Notes: generated by a model not told the origin, from the sequence alone. A stretch of 60,817 nt of DNA from Prochloraceae cyanobacterium (GCA_030065755.1 JASJDA010000015.1:1-60817), one strand, 5' to 3'; positions 34,553 through 44,596 are shown, counted from the stretch's first letter. A program made the numbers and translations.

Positions 34553-35095
34553 TTATTTTGTTGACATGAGCGATCGCCAAATAGCATAGGACCATATATA
34601 TCGTGAATCTGGAAATGTTAAATTGCGAAAAAGTGTTTTTTTCTTAGGTACTTGAGGAGCTATTAGTTCAGCTTGGGGATATTTATCCAGAAGTTGTGGC
34701 CATTGAACGTAAAGAGTATCGAGAAAAGGAAGAACTAGACGCGCTGATAAACTGATGTCTTTTACCCGAGTGAAAGATTCGACAAAAGCTGTTTTGCAGC
34801 CTAATATTTTGCCTAAGATAATGAAAGGAACTCCAACTCCTGCTCCTGTAGAAAGTATCATTTGGGGACGTTCTTTTAAGATCGCTTTCCCCGCCAGAAA
34901 AAAATTGCGGATTAGGTTGGGTAAATGACGATTGGTAGGACCCCAACTCCAGTAAACCTTGGCGTGTTTAAGTGCTTTTTCAGTTGCAGGGGTGCGCTCG
35001 GTAATCCAACAATATTGATACTTACTCCAAAAAGGACTGAGATTTTGTAAAGCTCTAAAATGGCCGCCATGGGAAGAAACAAGAAGAATTTTCAT
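34553..35095 (-). CDS. Alg14/PssD-like glycosyltransferase subunit
   Basis: 180 residues. MKILLVSSHGGHFRALQNL opens a GT-B N-terminal Rossmann domain; MILSTGAGVGVPFIILGKILG, AFVESFTRVKDISLSARL and LYVQWPQLLDKYPQAE are the Alg14/PssD signature segments. These proteins bring the catalytic Alg13-like partner (31055-31582) to the membrane and bind the acceptor. The two partner genes are usually adjacent; here the GH5 gene lies between them. RNA coupling to the partner is therefore uncertain. Confidence 0.87.
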   Translation of the reverse strand: MKILLVSSHGGHFRALQNLSPFWSKYQYCWITERTPATEKALKHAKVYWSWGPTNRHLPNLIRNFFLAGKAILKERPQMILSTGAGVGVPFIILGKILGCKTAFVESFTRVKDISLSARLVLPFLDTLYVQWPQLLDKYPQAELIAPQVPKKKTLFRNLTFPDSRYIWSYAIWRSLMSTK

Positions 35096-35556
35096 GTTTA
35101 ATTTTTTATTAGGAAAATCGATCGATTTTGTTGTGGAAAAATAGTTTGTAGCGAGCTCTACAAGCTATTTTTGAATTAGAGTTACTTGCAGTAAAGTAAG
35201 TCCCAGCTTGTGATTGAAGGTGCTTGAGTAAAGGATACCCGAACCAATTTCCTAGTTTTCTAGCCCTCGATCGAAGTTGATTTGGAAACATCTAGCAGAG
35301 TCTGATTGACGATATTAATGATAATAGTCGTCCTCTCTACTAACAATCTTATTTGCTATGTATTTGTGATGGTTCAGTAGAAAGTACGATTTTTTTTTAC
35401 GCAAAAATTATTGGTTTTCTACCACCCCGATCTGCGCGATTGGAAGAGCTAATGGAATTATTGGATAAATATTGAACAATTTTTGATAAAGCAAGTTGCG
35501 ATCGAAGGGAAAAATTTCTAGATTTTTTGATAGTAATTATACGTAATGAAAAATAT
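35096..35556. other. Intergenic region without a recognised gene
   Basis: A 60-codon frame on the minus strand (35109-35291) has no ribosome-binding site and no recognisable family. A short plus-strand frame near 35405-35475 (LPPRSARLEELMELLDKY, then stop) looks like a fragment at most. I see no RNA gene or terminator. Confidence 0.4.
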
Positions 35557-37329
35557 CTAAAGACCTGTTTGTACCCGCCACAGATTAGTGTAAATACCGT
35601 TTTGTTGTACTAATTCTTCGTGTTTTCCTCGTTCGACTATTTTTCCTCTCTCGACGACATAAATACAATCGGAGTGACGAATGGTAGAGAGACGGTGAGC
35701 GATCGCGATGGTGGTTCGCTCTTTGGTGATATATTTAATCGATCGAGCAATAGCTGCTTCTGTCTCGTTGTCCACGGCTGAGGTGGCTTCATCTAAAATC
35801 AGGATAGGCGGATTTTTTAAAATAGCACGGGCGATCGCCAATCTCTGTCGCTGTCCGACGGATAATTTTTGTCCTCTTTCTCCTACAATTGTGTCGTATC
35901 CGTGGGGCAATTGTACGATAAATTGATGAGCTTCAGCAATTTTGGCTCCGTGTATAATTTCTTCCAAATTAACATCGGGATTACCATAGGCTATATTGTC
36001 TCTTACTGTTCCGCGAAACAAAAAGACATCTTGACTCACCCAAGCTATAGCTTGACGCAGGTTGGATAAGACAATATGCCTAAGATCGATACCGTCTAGG
36101 GTAATATTTCCCTCTTGCAATTCATACAGACGCAAGAGAAGTTTGACAATAGTACTTTTACCAGAACCAGTGGAACCGACGATCGCAATAGTTTGACCAG
36201 CAGGGATATGCAAGGAGAAATTTCTAATTACGGGTTCCCTGTCTTTATAGGCGAAAGTAATATTGTTTAATTCTATTTCGCCGCGAATAGAATTTACAGC
36301 TAGGCTAATGTGTCCTGGATGAGCCACAATAGGAGTATCGAGCAAATCCATGACCCGATTGGTAGAAGCCATCGATCGCTGATATAAATCTAGGGTTTGT
36401 CCGAGACTGGTTAGGGGCCAAAGCAAACGCTGAGTGAGAAAGACTAAGACGCTGTAAGTACCTACAGCTAGATTACCTGCTACTGTTGCCATACCCCCAT
36501 AGAGGAGGATAGCGGTAAAGCCTACTAAAATGACGATGCGAATGAGGGGGACAAAAGCGGCACTCATGGCGATCGCTTTTCTGTTACTCTGACGATAGGC
36601 TTCACTATCAATTCTCAGTCGTTCTATTTCATAAGCTTCTGTAGTAAAGCTTTTGATAGTAGTAATGCCGCTGAGATTGTTAGAAAGCCGACTGTTGAGA
36701 ATACTTACTTTTTCTCTGACATCAGCATAAAGGGGTGTCAAACGCTTTTGAAATACGATCGACCCCCATAAGATAAAGGGTATAGGTAATATCGCCATCC
36801 AAGCAATGTCAGGAGTGAGAATAAAGAAAGCGGAGCTGACAAGAATTACAGTAGTGCTTACTTGAAGGATTTCATTAGCACCTATATCCAAGAAACGCTC
36901 TAATTGATTTATATCGTCGTTGAGTATGGCTAGCAGCGCACCCGTACTTCTTTCCTCAAAATAAGCTAAGTCTAGATTTTGTGCGTGAGTGTAAGCATCT
37001 AAACGCAAATCGTGCTGAATATCTTGTGCTAGATTGCGCCACAATCTTTGGTAAGCATACTGAAATATAGATTCTAATCCCCAGATAATTAGAGACAAAA
37101 AGCACAAGAACGCGAGCTGTGCAAAAATGTCAGTAATTCCTAGATTGGCAATAATAGAATCCTGTTTTTTGACAACGACATCCACTGCTGCACCGATTAA
37201 AGCAGGGGGGGCTAGATCGAATATTTTGTTTAAAATAGAGCAGGTAATGGCTTGCCAAATTAAAACACGGTATTTGCTTCCGTATTTAAAGAGACGCGCC
37301 AAAGGATGTTTGTCTTTATCTATTGGCAT
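35557..37329 (-). CDS. ABC exporter, fused membrane and ATPase domains (MsbA-like)
   Basis: About 590 residues. Six transmembrane helices in residues 20-300; the ATPase domain has Walker [12 protein letters not shown]-loop AWVSQD, signature [14 protein letters not shown], Walker [11 protein letters not shown] and the switch [10 protein letters not shown]. As a half-transporter it should dimerise and export lipids, glycolipids or drugs. It lies 460 nt upstream of the Alg14-like gene on the same strand and may serve the glycan cluster. I use the ATG at 37329, preceded by GAAGG; a GTG at 37350 extends the frame by seven codons. Confidence 0.9.
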   Translation of the reverse strand: MPIDKDKHPLARLFKYGSKYRVLIWQAITCSILNKIFDLAPPALIGAAVDVVVKKQDSIIANLGITDIFAQLAFLCFLSLIIWGLESIFQYAYQRLWRNLAQDIQHDLRLDAYTHAQNLDLAYFEERSTGALLAILNDDINQLERFLDIGANEILQVSTTVILVSSAFFILTPDIAWMAILPIPFILWGSIVFQKRLTPLYADVREKVSILNSRLSNNLSGITTIKSFTTEAYEIERLRIDSEAYRQSNRKAIAMSAAFVPLIRIVILVGFTAILLYGGMATVAGNLAVGTYSVLVFLTQRLLWPLTSLGQTLDLYQRSMASTNRVMDLLDTPIVAHPGHISLAVNSIRGEIELNNITFAYKDREPVIRNFSLHIPAGQTIAIVGSTGSGKSTIVKLLLRLYELQEGNITLDGIDLRHIVLSNLRQAIAWVSQDVFLFRGTVRDNIAYGNPDVNLEEIIHGAKIAEAHQFIVQLPHGYDTIVGERGQKLSVGQRQRLAIARAILKNPPILILDEATSAVDNETEAAIARSIKYITKERTTIAIAHRLSTIRHSDCIYVVERGKIVERGKHEELVQQNGIYTNLWRVQTGL

Positions 37330-37407
37330 TATTGCCTTCAACCTCAGCACTTCTTCAGGATTTTGAGCGTATAGAAATGCTACAAAGTTATCTAGATGTT
37401 GTCAAAA

Positions 37408-37439
37408 TTGTAGGGACGTTGCATGGAACTTCTCTACAA
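37408..37439. repeat. REP-like palindrome, second copy
   Basis: TTGTAGGGACGTTGCATG pairs imperfectly with its right arm GGAACTTCTCTACAA. It is nearer the common cyanobacterial form than the copy at 17541-17570, and lies in the divergent spacer between the ABC exporter and the small Cys-rich gene. Confidence 0.75.
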
Positions 37440-37505
37440 AGGCAATGAAAATTCGATCGAGATATAGATATATTAGTAGTTGATTTTGCGTAAGGAGGAA
37501 CGCCC

Positions 37506-37706
37506 GTGGAAAATACTGTCAATTGTAAGGTAGATTGCGTAGATGGCTGCGTTTTAGACGATCGATGTCCTCATAAAGAATATGCAGCAGAAGCATCTAA
37601 GTTTATTGAGGATACTTCTCTGGACAAAATGATTGAGATAGCTGAGATAGCGCGTATGAAAAAACTTACCGAACCGCCAAAATGGGTTATTCCTGAGGAT
37701 ATTTAA
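37506..37706 (+). CDS. Small Cys-rich conserved hypothetical protein
   Basis: 66 residues, GTG start with a strong AAGGAGG 8 nt upstream. Four cysteines near the N-terminus (C7, C11, C15, C21, spacing C-x3-C-x3-C-x5-C) followed by an acidic helix and a closing PPKWVIPEDI. The Cys pattern could bind a metal or Fe-S cluster, but no family function is known to me. The next gene begins 1 nt after its stop codon, so the two are translationally coupled. Confidence 0.8.
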   Translation: MENTVNCKVDCVDGCVLDDRCPHKEYAAEASKFIEDTSLDKMIEIAEIARMKKLTEPPKWVIPEDI

Positions 37707-37707
37707 G

Positions 37708-38061
37708 TTGAGTAAAACTGTAACAATTTATCTCAAGCATTTGCGAAAATTGGCTGCCACTCTGATGCTTATTTCTGGAGTGACACATATTTTGCAACTT
37801 TTTGTCTACCCCGCTGAATTTCACGTTCTCGGTGCTGCTGCCTTTGGTGTAGTCTACTTTATTATCGGTATTCTTCTATTAGGTTACAGTCGTACAGCTT
37901 TGTGGCTGGGGGCAATTTTACCGAGTATTGGCGGGGTGTTAGGAATTTATCGATTTATATTTCTTCATCCCAATCCATTTACAGTTTTTCACGTGGCGAT
38001 CGATCTGGTAGTGATTCCTATATGCACATACAACCTGATTAGAAAGAAAAGAAGTTCTTGA
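37708..38061 (+). CDS. Small integral membrane protein, unknown function
   Basis: 117 residues with four hydrophobic helices (about 14-32, 40-60, 63-82, 92-110) and a basic tail RKKRSS. No family recognised. The start is TTG, 1 nt after the preceding stop codon; GAGGAT is about 8 nt before it. Codon 20 (ATG) is an alternative that would cut into the first helix. Coupling to the Cys-rich protein suggests joint function at the membrane. Confidence 0.7.
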   Translation: MSKTVTIYLKHLRKLAATLMLISGVTHILQLFVYPAEFHVLGAAAFGVVYFIIGILLLGYSRTALWLGAILPSIGGVLGIYRFIFLHPNPFTVFHVAIDLVVIPICTYNLIRKKRSS

Positions 38062-38123
38062 AATAGGTTTATTGCAATCTAATTCTGAAAATACTTGTTT
38101 TAGGTAGTCTGCGAGGGTATTTT

Positions 38124-39908
38124 ATGCCAATTGATTTTCGTAACACTAACACCCTCTGGGCTTCAATTTTAGTAGAAACCCTGCAACGCTTAGGGTTGAC
38201 TACCGCTGTTATTTGTCCTGGTTCTCGATCGACTCCTTTAACTATAGCTTTTGCACGACATCCTCAAATAGAAGCTATTCCAATTCTCGACGAACGATCG
38301 GCTGCTTTTTTTGCGTTGGGAATTGCTAAGCGATCGAAGCTTCCTGTAGTTTTAGTTTGTACTTCTGGGACAGCAGGAGCAAATTTTTATCCCGCAGTTA
38401 TTGAAGCTAAATACAGTCGCGTACCTCTGATCGTTTTAACTGCCGATCGCCCCCCAGAGTTGCGAGATTGCTATTCAGGACAAACAATAGATCAGCTAAG
38501 ATTATACGGCAATTACCCCAACTGGCAATCAGAATTAGCAATCCCCAGTGTAGATATACAGATGCTGCGCTATTTACGACAAACGATCGTACAAGGATGG
38601 GAGCGATCGCTTTTTCCTATACCAGGAGTAGTTCATCTCAATATACCTTTTAGCGACCCTTTAGCACCAATTCCTCAACCTGACACCAATATTCTCAAGT
38701 CAGATTTTCAGCCAGAAACATTTTTTAGCAACATACCTCGTTCTGGTCTTCCCATCTACCCATCTCCTCATCTTCCCAGTATTCCCATCCAAGAATGGCA
38801 ATTGTGCGATCGAGGTATTATTATCGCAGGAGTAGCCCATACTCAAAGTCCGAGAGAATATTGTCAGGCGATCGCTACTTTATCTCAATATCTTAAATGG
38901 CCTGTTCTTGCTGAGGCACTTTCACCGGTAAGAAATTATGCTGACTTCAACCCCTATCTTATTTCTACCTACGATTCGATGTTGCAAGACAGGAAAATCG
39001 CCCAAAATTTAGCGCCAGAAATAGCGATACAATTGGGTTCCCTTCCTACCAGTAAGGAGTTACGCTCCTGGTTAAATACTATCCTCCCCAAACGCTGGAT
39101 TATAGATCCTAGTCCTGAAAATTTGGACCCTGTTCGCGGGAATACTGTTCACTTGAGAACCTCGATCGAACAATTAACGGCGACTATTATTCCTTTTTTG
39201 CAGAAAAAACAAGGTAAGGAGCGAATAAATACAGGTTCTAATTACCTCAATCTTTGGTGTAATGCGGAAAAGAAAATCAGGGAAGCGATCGACCTAACTA
39301 TGGAGTCTGTGGATACTCTTTTTGAAGGTAAAGCGGCTTGGTTGCTGTCCCAAGTTTTACCGCCAACAACGCCAATATTTATTGCTAACAGTATGCCAGT
39401 GAGGGATGCTGAATTTTTTTGGACTCCAAATAATAAGAAAGTAGTTCCTTATTTTAACCGAGGTGCAAATGGCATTGATGGCACTTTATCTACTGCTTTA
39501 GGTATTGCTCATCGCGATCGAAGTGCCGTAATGTTGACAGGAGATTTAGCTCTTTTACACGATACAAATGGATTTTTAATCGGTAATAAATTGAAAAATC
39601 ATTTGACAATTGTTTTGATTAATAATAATGGGGGCGGTATTTTTGAAATGCTTCCTATTGCTGAATTTGAACCGCCTTTTGAAGATTTTTTTGCGACACC
39701 ACAGAATATTAATTTCAAGTTTTTATGTCTTAATTATGGTGTTGAATATGAGTTAATTAGTCATTGGGAACAGTTGCAGAATTTATTAAATCCACTTCCT
39801 AAAACCGGAATTCGTGTTTTAGAAGTGCGAACAGATAGAAAAGCAGATGCACAATGGCGAAAAGAAAAGTTGGGCAATTTTGCTGCTAATATTGACGTTT
39901 TTAGTTGA
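38124..39908 (+). CDS. menD: 2-succinyl-5-enolpyruvyl-6-hydroxy-3-cyclohexene-1-carboxylate synthase
   Basis: 594 residues, full MenD length. ICPGSRSTPLTIAFA near residue 31 and LDERSAAFFALGIAK follow the MenD pattern; RGANGIDGTLSTALGIA and MLTGDLALLHDTNGFLIG form the thiamine diphosphate/Mg2+ site in the C-terminal domain. The enzyme joins isochorismate and 2-oxoglutarate (succinyl-ThDP) in menaquinone or, in cyanobacteria, phylloquinone synthesis for photosystem I. The gene lies 62 nt after the membrane protein gene. No other men gene is in the window. Confidence 0.97.
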   Translation: MPIDFRNTNTLWASILVETLQRLGLTTAVICPGSRSTPLTIAFARHPQIEAIPILDERSAAFFALGIAKRSKLPVVLVCTSGTAGANFYPAVIEAKYSRVPLIVLTADRPPELRDCYSGQTIDQLRLYGNYPNWQSELAIPSVDIQMLRYLRQTIVQGWERSLFPIPGVVHLNIPFSDPLAPIPQPDTNILKSDFQPETFFSNIPRSGLPIYPSPHLPSIPIQEWQLCDRGIIIAGVAHTQSPREYCQAIATLSQYLKWPVLAEALSPVRNYADFNPYLISTYDSMLQDRKIAQNLAPEIAIQLGSLPTSKELRSWLNTILPKRWIIDPSPENLDPVRGNTVHLRTSIEQLTATIIPFLQKKQGKERINTGSNYLNLWCNAEKKIREAIDLTMESVDTLFEGKAAWLLSQVLPPTTPIFIANSMPVRDAEFFWTPNNKKVVPYFNRGANGIDGTLSTALGIAHRDRSAVMLTGDLALLHDTNGFLIGNKLKNHLTIVLINNNGGGIFEMLPIAEFEPPFEDFFATPQNINFKFLCLNYGVEYELISHWEQLQNLLNPLPKTGIRVLEVRTDRKADAQWRKEKLGNFAANIDVFS

Positions 39909-40350
39909 GCTATTTTTTACTAGCAAAGAGCAGTAACTCTCTATAATTAAATAAAGGTTATATTGATTTAATCTAAGTAGCTAAACTTTGGGGAAGCGAT
40001 CGGAAAGATAGGCTAAAATAATGGCTTAGTCTTGTTTTTACTTAAATTTGTCTCTCTAGACATTTTTGAGAATTGGTATGATAATAGCGAGCGCTTCTAG
40101 CTTTTAGTTCAAATTACTTAGTCAACCTTCTGAATTTTTCAGTCAAAATACTGTTTACAGAATTGGTAAAATCTTCGATTATTAGGATATAAGGATAAAT
40201 GGCTAATTATTAGATCCCTATTTTTATCTTTCCACTCTTTTTTTATCTGCAAGGTTTAACAATCTTAGAAACTCTAGTAGTCTTAATTATCTATCGTAGG
40301 TATATTGCTACAAGTTGGAATAGCAGCAATATATCAATAATTAGTTAAAT
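39909..40350. other. Intergenic region before the 40.3 kb gene pair
   Basis: No gene recognised. TATATTGCT (40301-40309) pairs with AGCAATATA (40325-40333), 17 nt before the next start codon; it could be an operator or a hairpin in the 5' leader. Confidence 0.4.
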
Positions 40351-41052
40351 ATGAAAAGCATTATTAATTTCTTAAATTCTGAGTTCAAATTTAATTTCCA
40401 CTCCAAAAAATCAACAAGAAATTCTTCTCAGTACAATTATAGATATACATATAGATCGGAAGATGGCAAAGCAACACTATATGAAATTGAAAGTCAAAAT
40501 ATTGCTAATGTTGCTACATATAGAATTATTCACGAAGACGGACAAGGTGAGCTGATAGTTGAACTTAATAACCTTTATAAATTAAAAAATGAACTACAAA
40601 AAAAAATAATTAGTGCAGCAGAACAAGGATTTCTCAATCGAGCAGAGTATTTGCTAAAAAAAAGCCATAATATCAACACAACATTATATACACATAGAAT
40701 AGATATTTTTCAAGTCAAAGGAACTCGAATTACCTCTTGGATAATTGACGCAAAAATTCAAAATGACGATAACAAATATAGTAAAAAAAATTCTCAAAGA
40801 ATAGTAAGATTTATGTTGCAAGATTTAATTAATAAATCTTATAATTCTCAAAAATATGAAGACAGACTAGAAATCATGCTCAAAGAACCTTGGGATAAAC
40901 ATCTTCAATCTTATGTAAATAAATATTATCTTAACAATCAACAATCAATTTTACAGATAACACCCAAGCTTGTTTATTGTCGTTATAAAACCAAAAACCC
41001 AAATATGAATAAAATCAAAAACACGCTAGAACGTTCGCTTAATTTAGTTTAG
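40351..41052 (+). CDS. Hypothetical protein, AT-rich gene
   Basis: 233 residues, family not recognised. Lys/Asn/Ile-rich; a central helix ELQKKIISAAEQGFLNRAEYLLKKS is the clearest element. No membrane segment or signal peptide. Codon use is more AT-rich than that of menD upstream, which may mean recent acquisition or weak expression. The next, similarly AT-rich, gene starts 20 nt downstream, so they form a pair. No ribosome-binding site stands out. Confidence 0.6.
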   Translation: MKSIINFLNSEFKFNFHSKKSTRNSSQYNYRYTYRSEDGKATLYEIESQNIANVATYRIIHEDGQGELIVELNNLYKLKNELQKKIISAAEQGFLNRAEYLLKKSHNINTTLYTHRIDIFQVKGTRITSWIIDAKIQNDDNKYSKKNSQRIVRFMLQDLINKSYNSQKYEDRLEIMLKEPWDKHLQSYVNKYYLNNQQSILQITPKLVYCRYKTKNPNMNKIKNTLERSLNLV

Positions 41053-41072
41053 AATTCCAATAATTATTTGCT

Positions 41073-41543
41073 ATGAGTTCCAATAGCCTGGAAATAATCT
41101 CAAATTTATTATCTTTTTCTGATTTAAAATTTAATTCAATTCAAGACTGTCCTAGACCGATATTGACATATTATTCTGGATTCTTACCAGTGACAAAACA
41201 AGCAAGACATTTGCTCAGTGTTGTCAAACTTACAGGCTGGGTATCTCCTGAAATCGATCGAAAAATACTAGGTTCAATTTACAAAAAAGATCCCCAAGCA
41301 ACTCATGATATTTGCTGTATTTACAAAAAAGAAACATCTAAGCAAATAAGATTATTGTTTGATTTTCAAATTAAGACTAATGATATTAATGCTAAAAATA
41401 TCGGCTTTTTTTTAGCTCAGGCAATGATTAAATGTCAATCGAATGATGTCAATTATTTACTAGAAGAAAGATCTTATAAATTTTGGAGAGAAATTGCTGT
41501 AGTAAAGCTTTTATTCCTGGATCGTTCGGCTAAATTAATGTGA
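41073..41543 (+). CDS. Hypothetical protein, second gene of the pair
   Basis: 156 residues, not recognised. Features visible: LEIISNLLSFSD at the N-terminus, ILTYYSGFLPVTKQARHLLSVVKLTGW, and a Cys pair in HDICCIYKK. Mixed alpha/beta, soluble. Pairs with the gene 20 nt upstream and precedes the GGDEF-EAL gene by 230 nt on the same strand; a link to c-di-GMP signalling is possible but not shown by sequence. Confidence 0.6.
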   Translation: MSSNSLEIISNLLSFSDLKFNSIQDCPRPILTYYSGFLPVTKQARHLLSVVKLTGWVSPEIDRKILGSIYKKDPQATHDICCIYKKETSKQIRLLFDFQIKTNDINAKNIGFFLAQAMIKCQSNDVNYLLEERSYKFWREIAVVKLLFLDRSAKLM

Positions 41544-41773
41544 AAGATTTTGTTAAAAAAATCTCTAACACGAGCTTCAAAAAAGCATTGAGCCGAGATA
41601 GGCCTAAACCTAAGATAGCTGTCATGAGGTGTCTAAGAATGTATCAAATAAGATAATTAACTTATAAATACTTAAAGATTTTACGTATTTTGTCCAATTT
41701 ACGAAAGCTCGCTCCCTTAGTTATCCTATAACTATTCAGATATATATTTTTTTAAGTAAGCCAGGTTAACTAC

Positions 41774-44596
41774 GTGAAAATACATCAAAAATTGACTTTA
41801 AGTTTTTTTGGTACTTCCTTGCTCTTAGGATTTCTAGGCTTTCTCTCTTGGCGAATAAATGTAGGCATAGAACATGACAGCGAACGGGTAATTCAAGAGT
41901 CATTAATCGAAATCAAAGCCAGCGAAGAAATGCTTTATTCTTTACAAGAAATCCAGACTGCTTCTCAAGAATTATTGCTAGATAAAGATAACGAATCAGA
42001 TTCAAATAAATCGAGGGTTCAAAAAGAAATAGTTAGAGCTTATCAAGTAATTCAAAACAATATAGCTAATTTTGACCAAAATTTTCTGGTCGCTAAAGAT
42101 AGCAGTTTAAATTCTACGATTAACTCGAACCATCTCTTAGAAAAAGAAGAAAAACAATCGGAAAAACTAGACCTAAAATCCTTAGAAAAGATCCAAAAAG
42201 AATTTTTAATTTATCAAAATCTCGTTAATAATTACTTAGTCCTCACTAACGAAAACCCAGAAGAGGCTTACATTTTTTTAGAAACCAAGTTAGAACCGCA
42301 AGTTAGGAACGTTCTCCTGCCTCTAGTGAAGGCCTACAAAGATGATTCTCTAGAAGAGATGAAATCTGAAGCAACAAAAATTAAGAACTCAGCTTCCCAG
42401 GATGATTTATTAATCTTAGTTTTTTCCCTAATCAGTATTTTTATTTCTCTTGGCTTGGGCACTATGCTATCCGATTATATCCGAAAAACTACTGTGTCTA
42501 AGTCTTATGTGGATAATATTCTTACTTCAATGAACGATAGCATGATTGTCATTAATCTCGACGGAACTATCGAGAAAGTTAATGAGGCTACTCTAAATCT
42601 TTTGGGATATCAAGAAGATGAATTGATTACTCAAAGTATCGGCTTGGTTCTAGCAGATAAATCTTTGAAAATCAAGCCTTTGGTTCCACAAGATTTTCTG
42701 GGCAATCGCGAGACAGTTTATGTCACAAAAGACGATCGAAAAATTGCTGTGGCTTTCTCTAGTTCTTTTATTCTTGACGAACAAGGTCATGCTAGAGGGA
42801 TAGTTTGTGTAGCTAAAGACATAACTGAGAAATGCTTAGCAGAGAGAGCATTAAAGGAAAGCGAAGAGCGATATGCTTTGGCTTCTCTTGCTGCTAATGA
42901 CGGACTGTGGGATTGGAATCTCAAAACCAACCAGATCTACTTTTCTCCACGTTGGAAATTCCTGCTCGGTTATGAAGAACAATCACTGGGAAATACTCCA
43001 GATGAATGGTTCAAAAGAGTGCATCCTGACTATCTTGAAGAACTTTCTCAAGCAATTATGGCTCACTTACAAAACCCGATCTCCAACTTTGAACTTAACT
43101 ATCAGATGCTTCACGCAGATGGTAGTTATCGTTGGATGCTTTGTCGTGGCATTGCAGTTAAAGACGAGCAGGGAAAAATCTATCGTCTCACTGGTTCTCA
43201 AACTGACATTACCCAATCTCAGGTGGCTGTAGAACAATTGCGCCACGATGCTTTGCACGACAAGCTAACTGGCTTGCCCAATCGCGCCTTTTTGCTAGAA
43301 AAGCTAGAGAAATTGCTCAAGCTGAGCAAACAACAGCCCGATTATTTGTTCGCTGTGGTGTTTATCGATCTAGATCGCTTCAAGGTGATCAACGATAGTA
43401 TGGGTCACTTAGTAGGAGATCAATTGCTGGTTGAGTTTACTAAGAGGATCGAGAGCTGTTTGAGACATGAAAATACGTTCGCGCGGCTCGGAGGAGATGA
43501 ATTTACCATTGTAGTTGAAGGGATCCAAGAGCTTGGCGATGCTACCAAAATAGCTCAGAGAATTCAAAGCCAGCTAGAGCAACCTTTTAAGCTGCAAGCA
43601 CAAGAAGTATTTGTTACTGCTAGTATCGGTATTGCTCCTTCGACAAACAACTACAAACAGGTAGAAGAACTTCTTAGAGATGCAGACACGGCGATGTATC
43701 AGGCTAAAGCCAAAGGTAAAGCTCGCTACATAGTCTTCGAGCCCAATATGCATCTGGATGCAGTTACTACCTTAGAGTTAGAGAACGATCTGCGGCGAGC
43801 AATTGAGCGGCAAGAGTTTCAACTTTTCTACCAGCCAATTGTGCAACTAAGCAACCGTAAAGTTATTGGCTTTGAAGCACTGCTGCGCTGGCAGCATCCA
43901 GAAAAAGGGCTTATTTCTCCAGAAAAATTCATTCCTTTAGCCGAAGAAACGGGATTGATCGTGCCAATTGGTTGGTGGGTCATGGAACAGGCATCTCGTC
44001 AAATGCGTCAATGGCAGGAGAAATATGAAGTGGCTAGCTCTATGGCAGTCAGCATCAATGTATCGCCGAGGCAGTTGGAGGGAATTGATATCTCTAATTG
44101 CATTAAGAAAATTTTAGAAAAAACGGCCTTGTCACCTGGTTGCTTAAGACTAGAGATTACTGAAAGCACAATTATTGACAATATTGACCAGACAGTTTCC
44201 CTATTCACACAATTAAAAGCGCTGGGAATTAAATTGTCGATGGATGATTTTGGCACGGGTTATTCATCTTTGAGTTATCTCAATCGCTTACCAATAGATA
44301 CTTTAAAGATCGATCGCTCTTTTGTTAATAAGCTAGAGAAAGAGCCAGAAAATATCAAACTAATCCAGACAATTGTTAATTTAGCCAAAAATATGCAAGT
44401 AAATGTGATTGCGGAAGGAGTGGAAACAAGCGATCAACTTATTCAGCTCAAAGAATTAAATTGTGAATACGGACAGGGATATTTATTTTCTAAACCAGTA
44501 AGTGCTGACGGGGCAGAAATCTTAATAACTACAATGGAACAATTTACCAAGTTGACGAGTGTAAATCTTTTCAATGATAGTTATGTAAAGATTTGA
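41774..44596 (+). CDS. Membrane PAS-PAS-GGDEF-EAL protein (c-di-GMP turnover)
   Basis: 940 residues, GTG start. Transmembrane helix near 7-25, a helical extracytoplasmic sensor region (30-205), a second transmembrane helix (about 213-232), PAS (about 243-355), a second PAS with PAC (about 365-485), GGDEF (G573-F577) and EAL (E701-L703). The diguanylate cyclase site is intact; the inhibitory RxxD site before it reads R-H-E-N, so product inhibition may be lost. The EAL domain keeps DDFGTG, LKIDRSF and AEGVE, so phosphodiesterase activity is likely too. Senses an outside or redox signal and sets c-di-GMP, possibly for matrix production. Confidence 0.93.
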   Translation: MKIHQKLTLSFFGTSLLLGFLGFLSWRINVGIEHDSERVIQESLIEIKASEEMLYSLQEIQTASQELLLDKDNESDSNKSRVQKEIVRAYQVIQNNIANFDQNFLVAKDSSLNSTINSNHLLEKEEKQSEKLDLKSLEKIQKEFLIYQNLVNNYLVLTNENPEEAYIFLETKLEPQVRNVLLPLVKAYKDDSLEEMKSEATKIKNSASQDDLLILVFSLISIFISLGLGTMLSDYIRKTTVSKSYVDNILTSMNDSMIVINLDGTIEKVNEATLNLLGYQEDELITQSIGLVLADKSLKIKPLVPQDFLGNRETVYVTKDDRKIAVAFSSSFILDEQGHARGIVCVAKDITEKCLAERALKESEERYALASLAANDGLWDWNLKTNQIYFSPRWKFLLGYEEQSLGNTPDEWFKRVHPDYLEELSQAIMAHLQNPISNFELNYQMLHADGSYRWMLCRGIAVKDEQGKIYRLTGSQTDITQSQVAVEQLRHDALHDKLTGLPNRAFLLEKLEKLLKLSKQQPDYLFAVVFIDLDRFKVINDSMGHLVGDQLLVEFTKRIESCLRHENTFARLGGDEFTIVVEGIQELGDATKIAQRIQSQLEQPFKLQAQEVFVTASIGIAPSTNNYKQVEELLRDADTAMYQAKAKGKARYIVFEPNMHLDAVTTLELENDLRRAIERQEFQLFYQPIVQLSNRKVIGFEALLRWQHPEKGLISPEKFIPLAEETGLIVPIGWWVMEQASRQMRQWQEKYEVASSMAVSINVSPRQLEGIDISNCIKKILEKTALSPGCLRLEITESTIIDNIDQTVSLFTQLKALGIKLSMDDFGTGYSSLSYLNRLPIDTLKIDRSFVNKLEKEPENIKLIQTIVNLAKNMQVNVIAEGVETSDQLIQLKELNCEYGQGYLFSKPVSADGAEILITTMEQFTKLTSVNLFNDSYVKI

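Noticed and set aside
35109-35291. 60-codon ORF upstream of the Alg14-like gene
   Set aside because: No ribosome-binding site, no recognisable family, composition like random translation.
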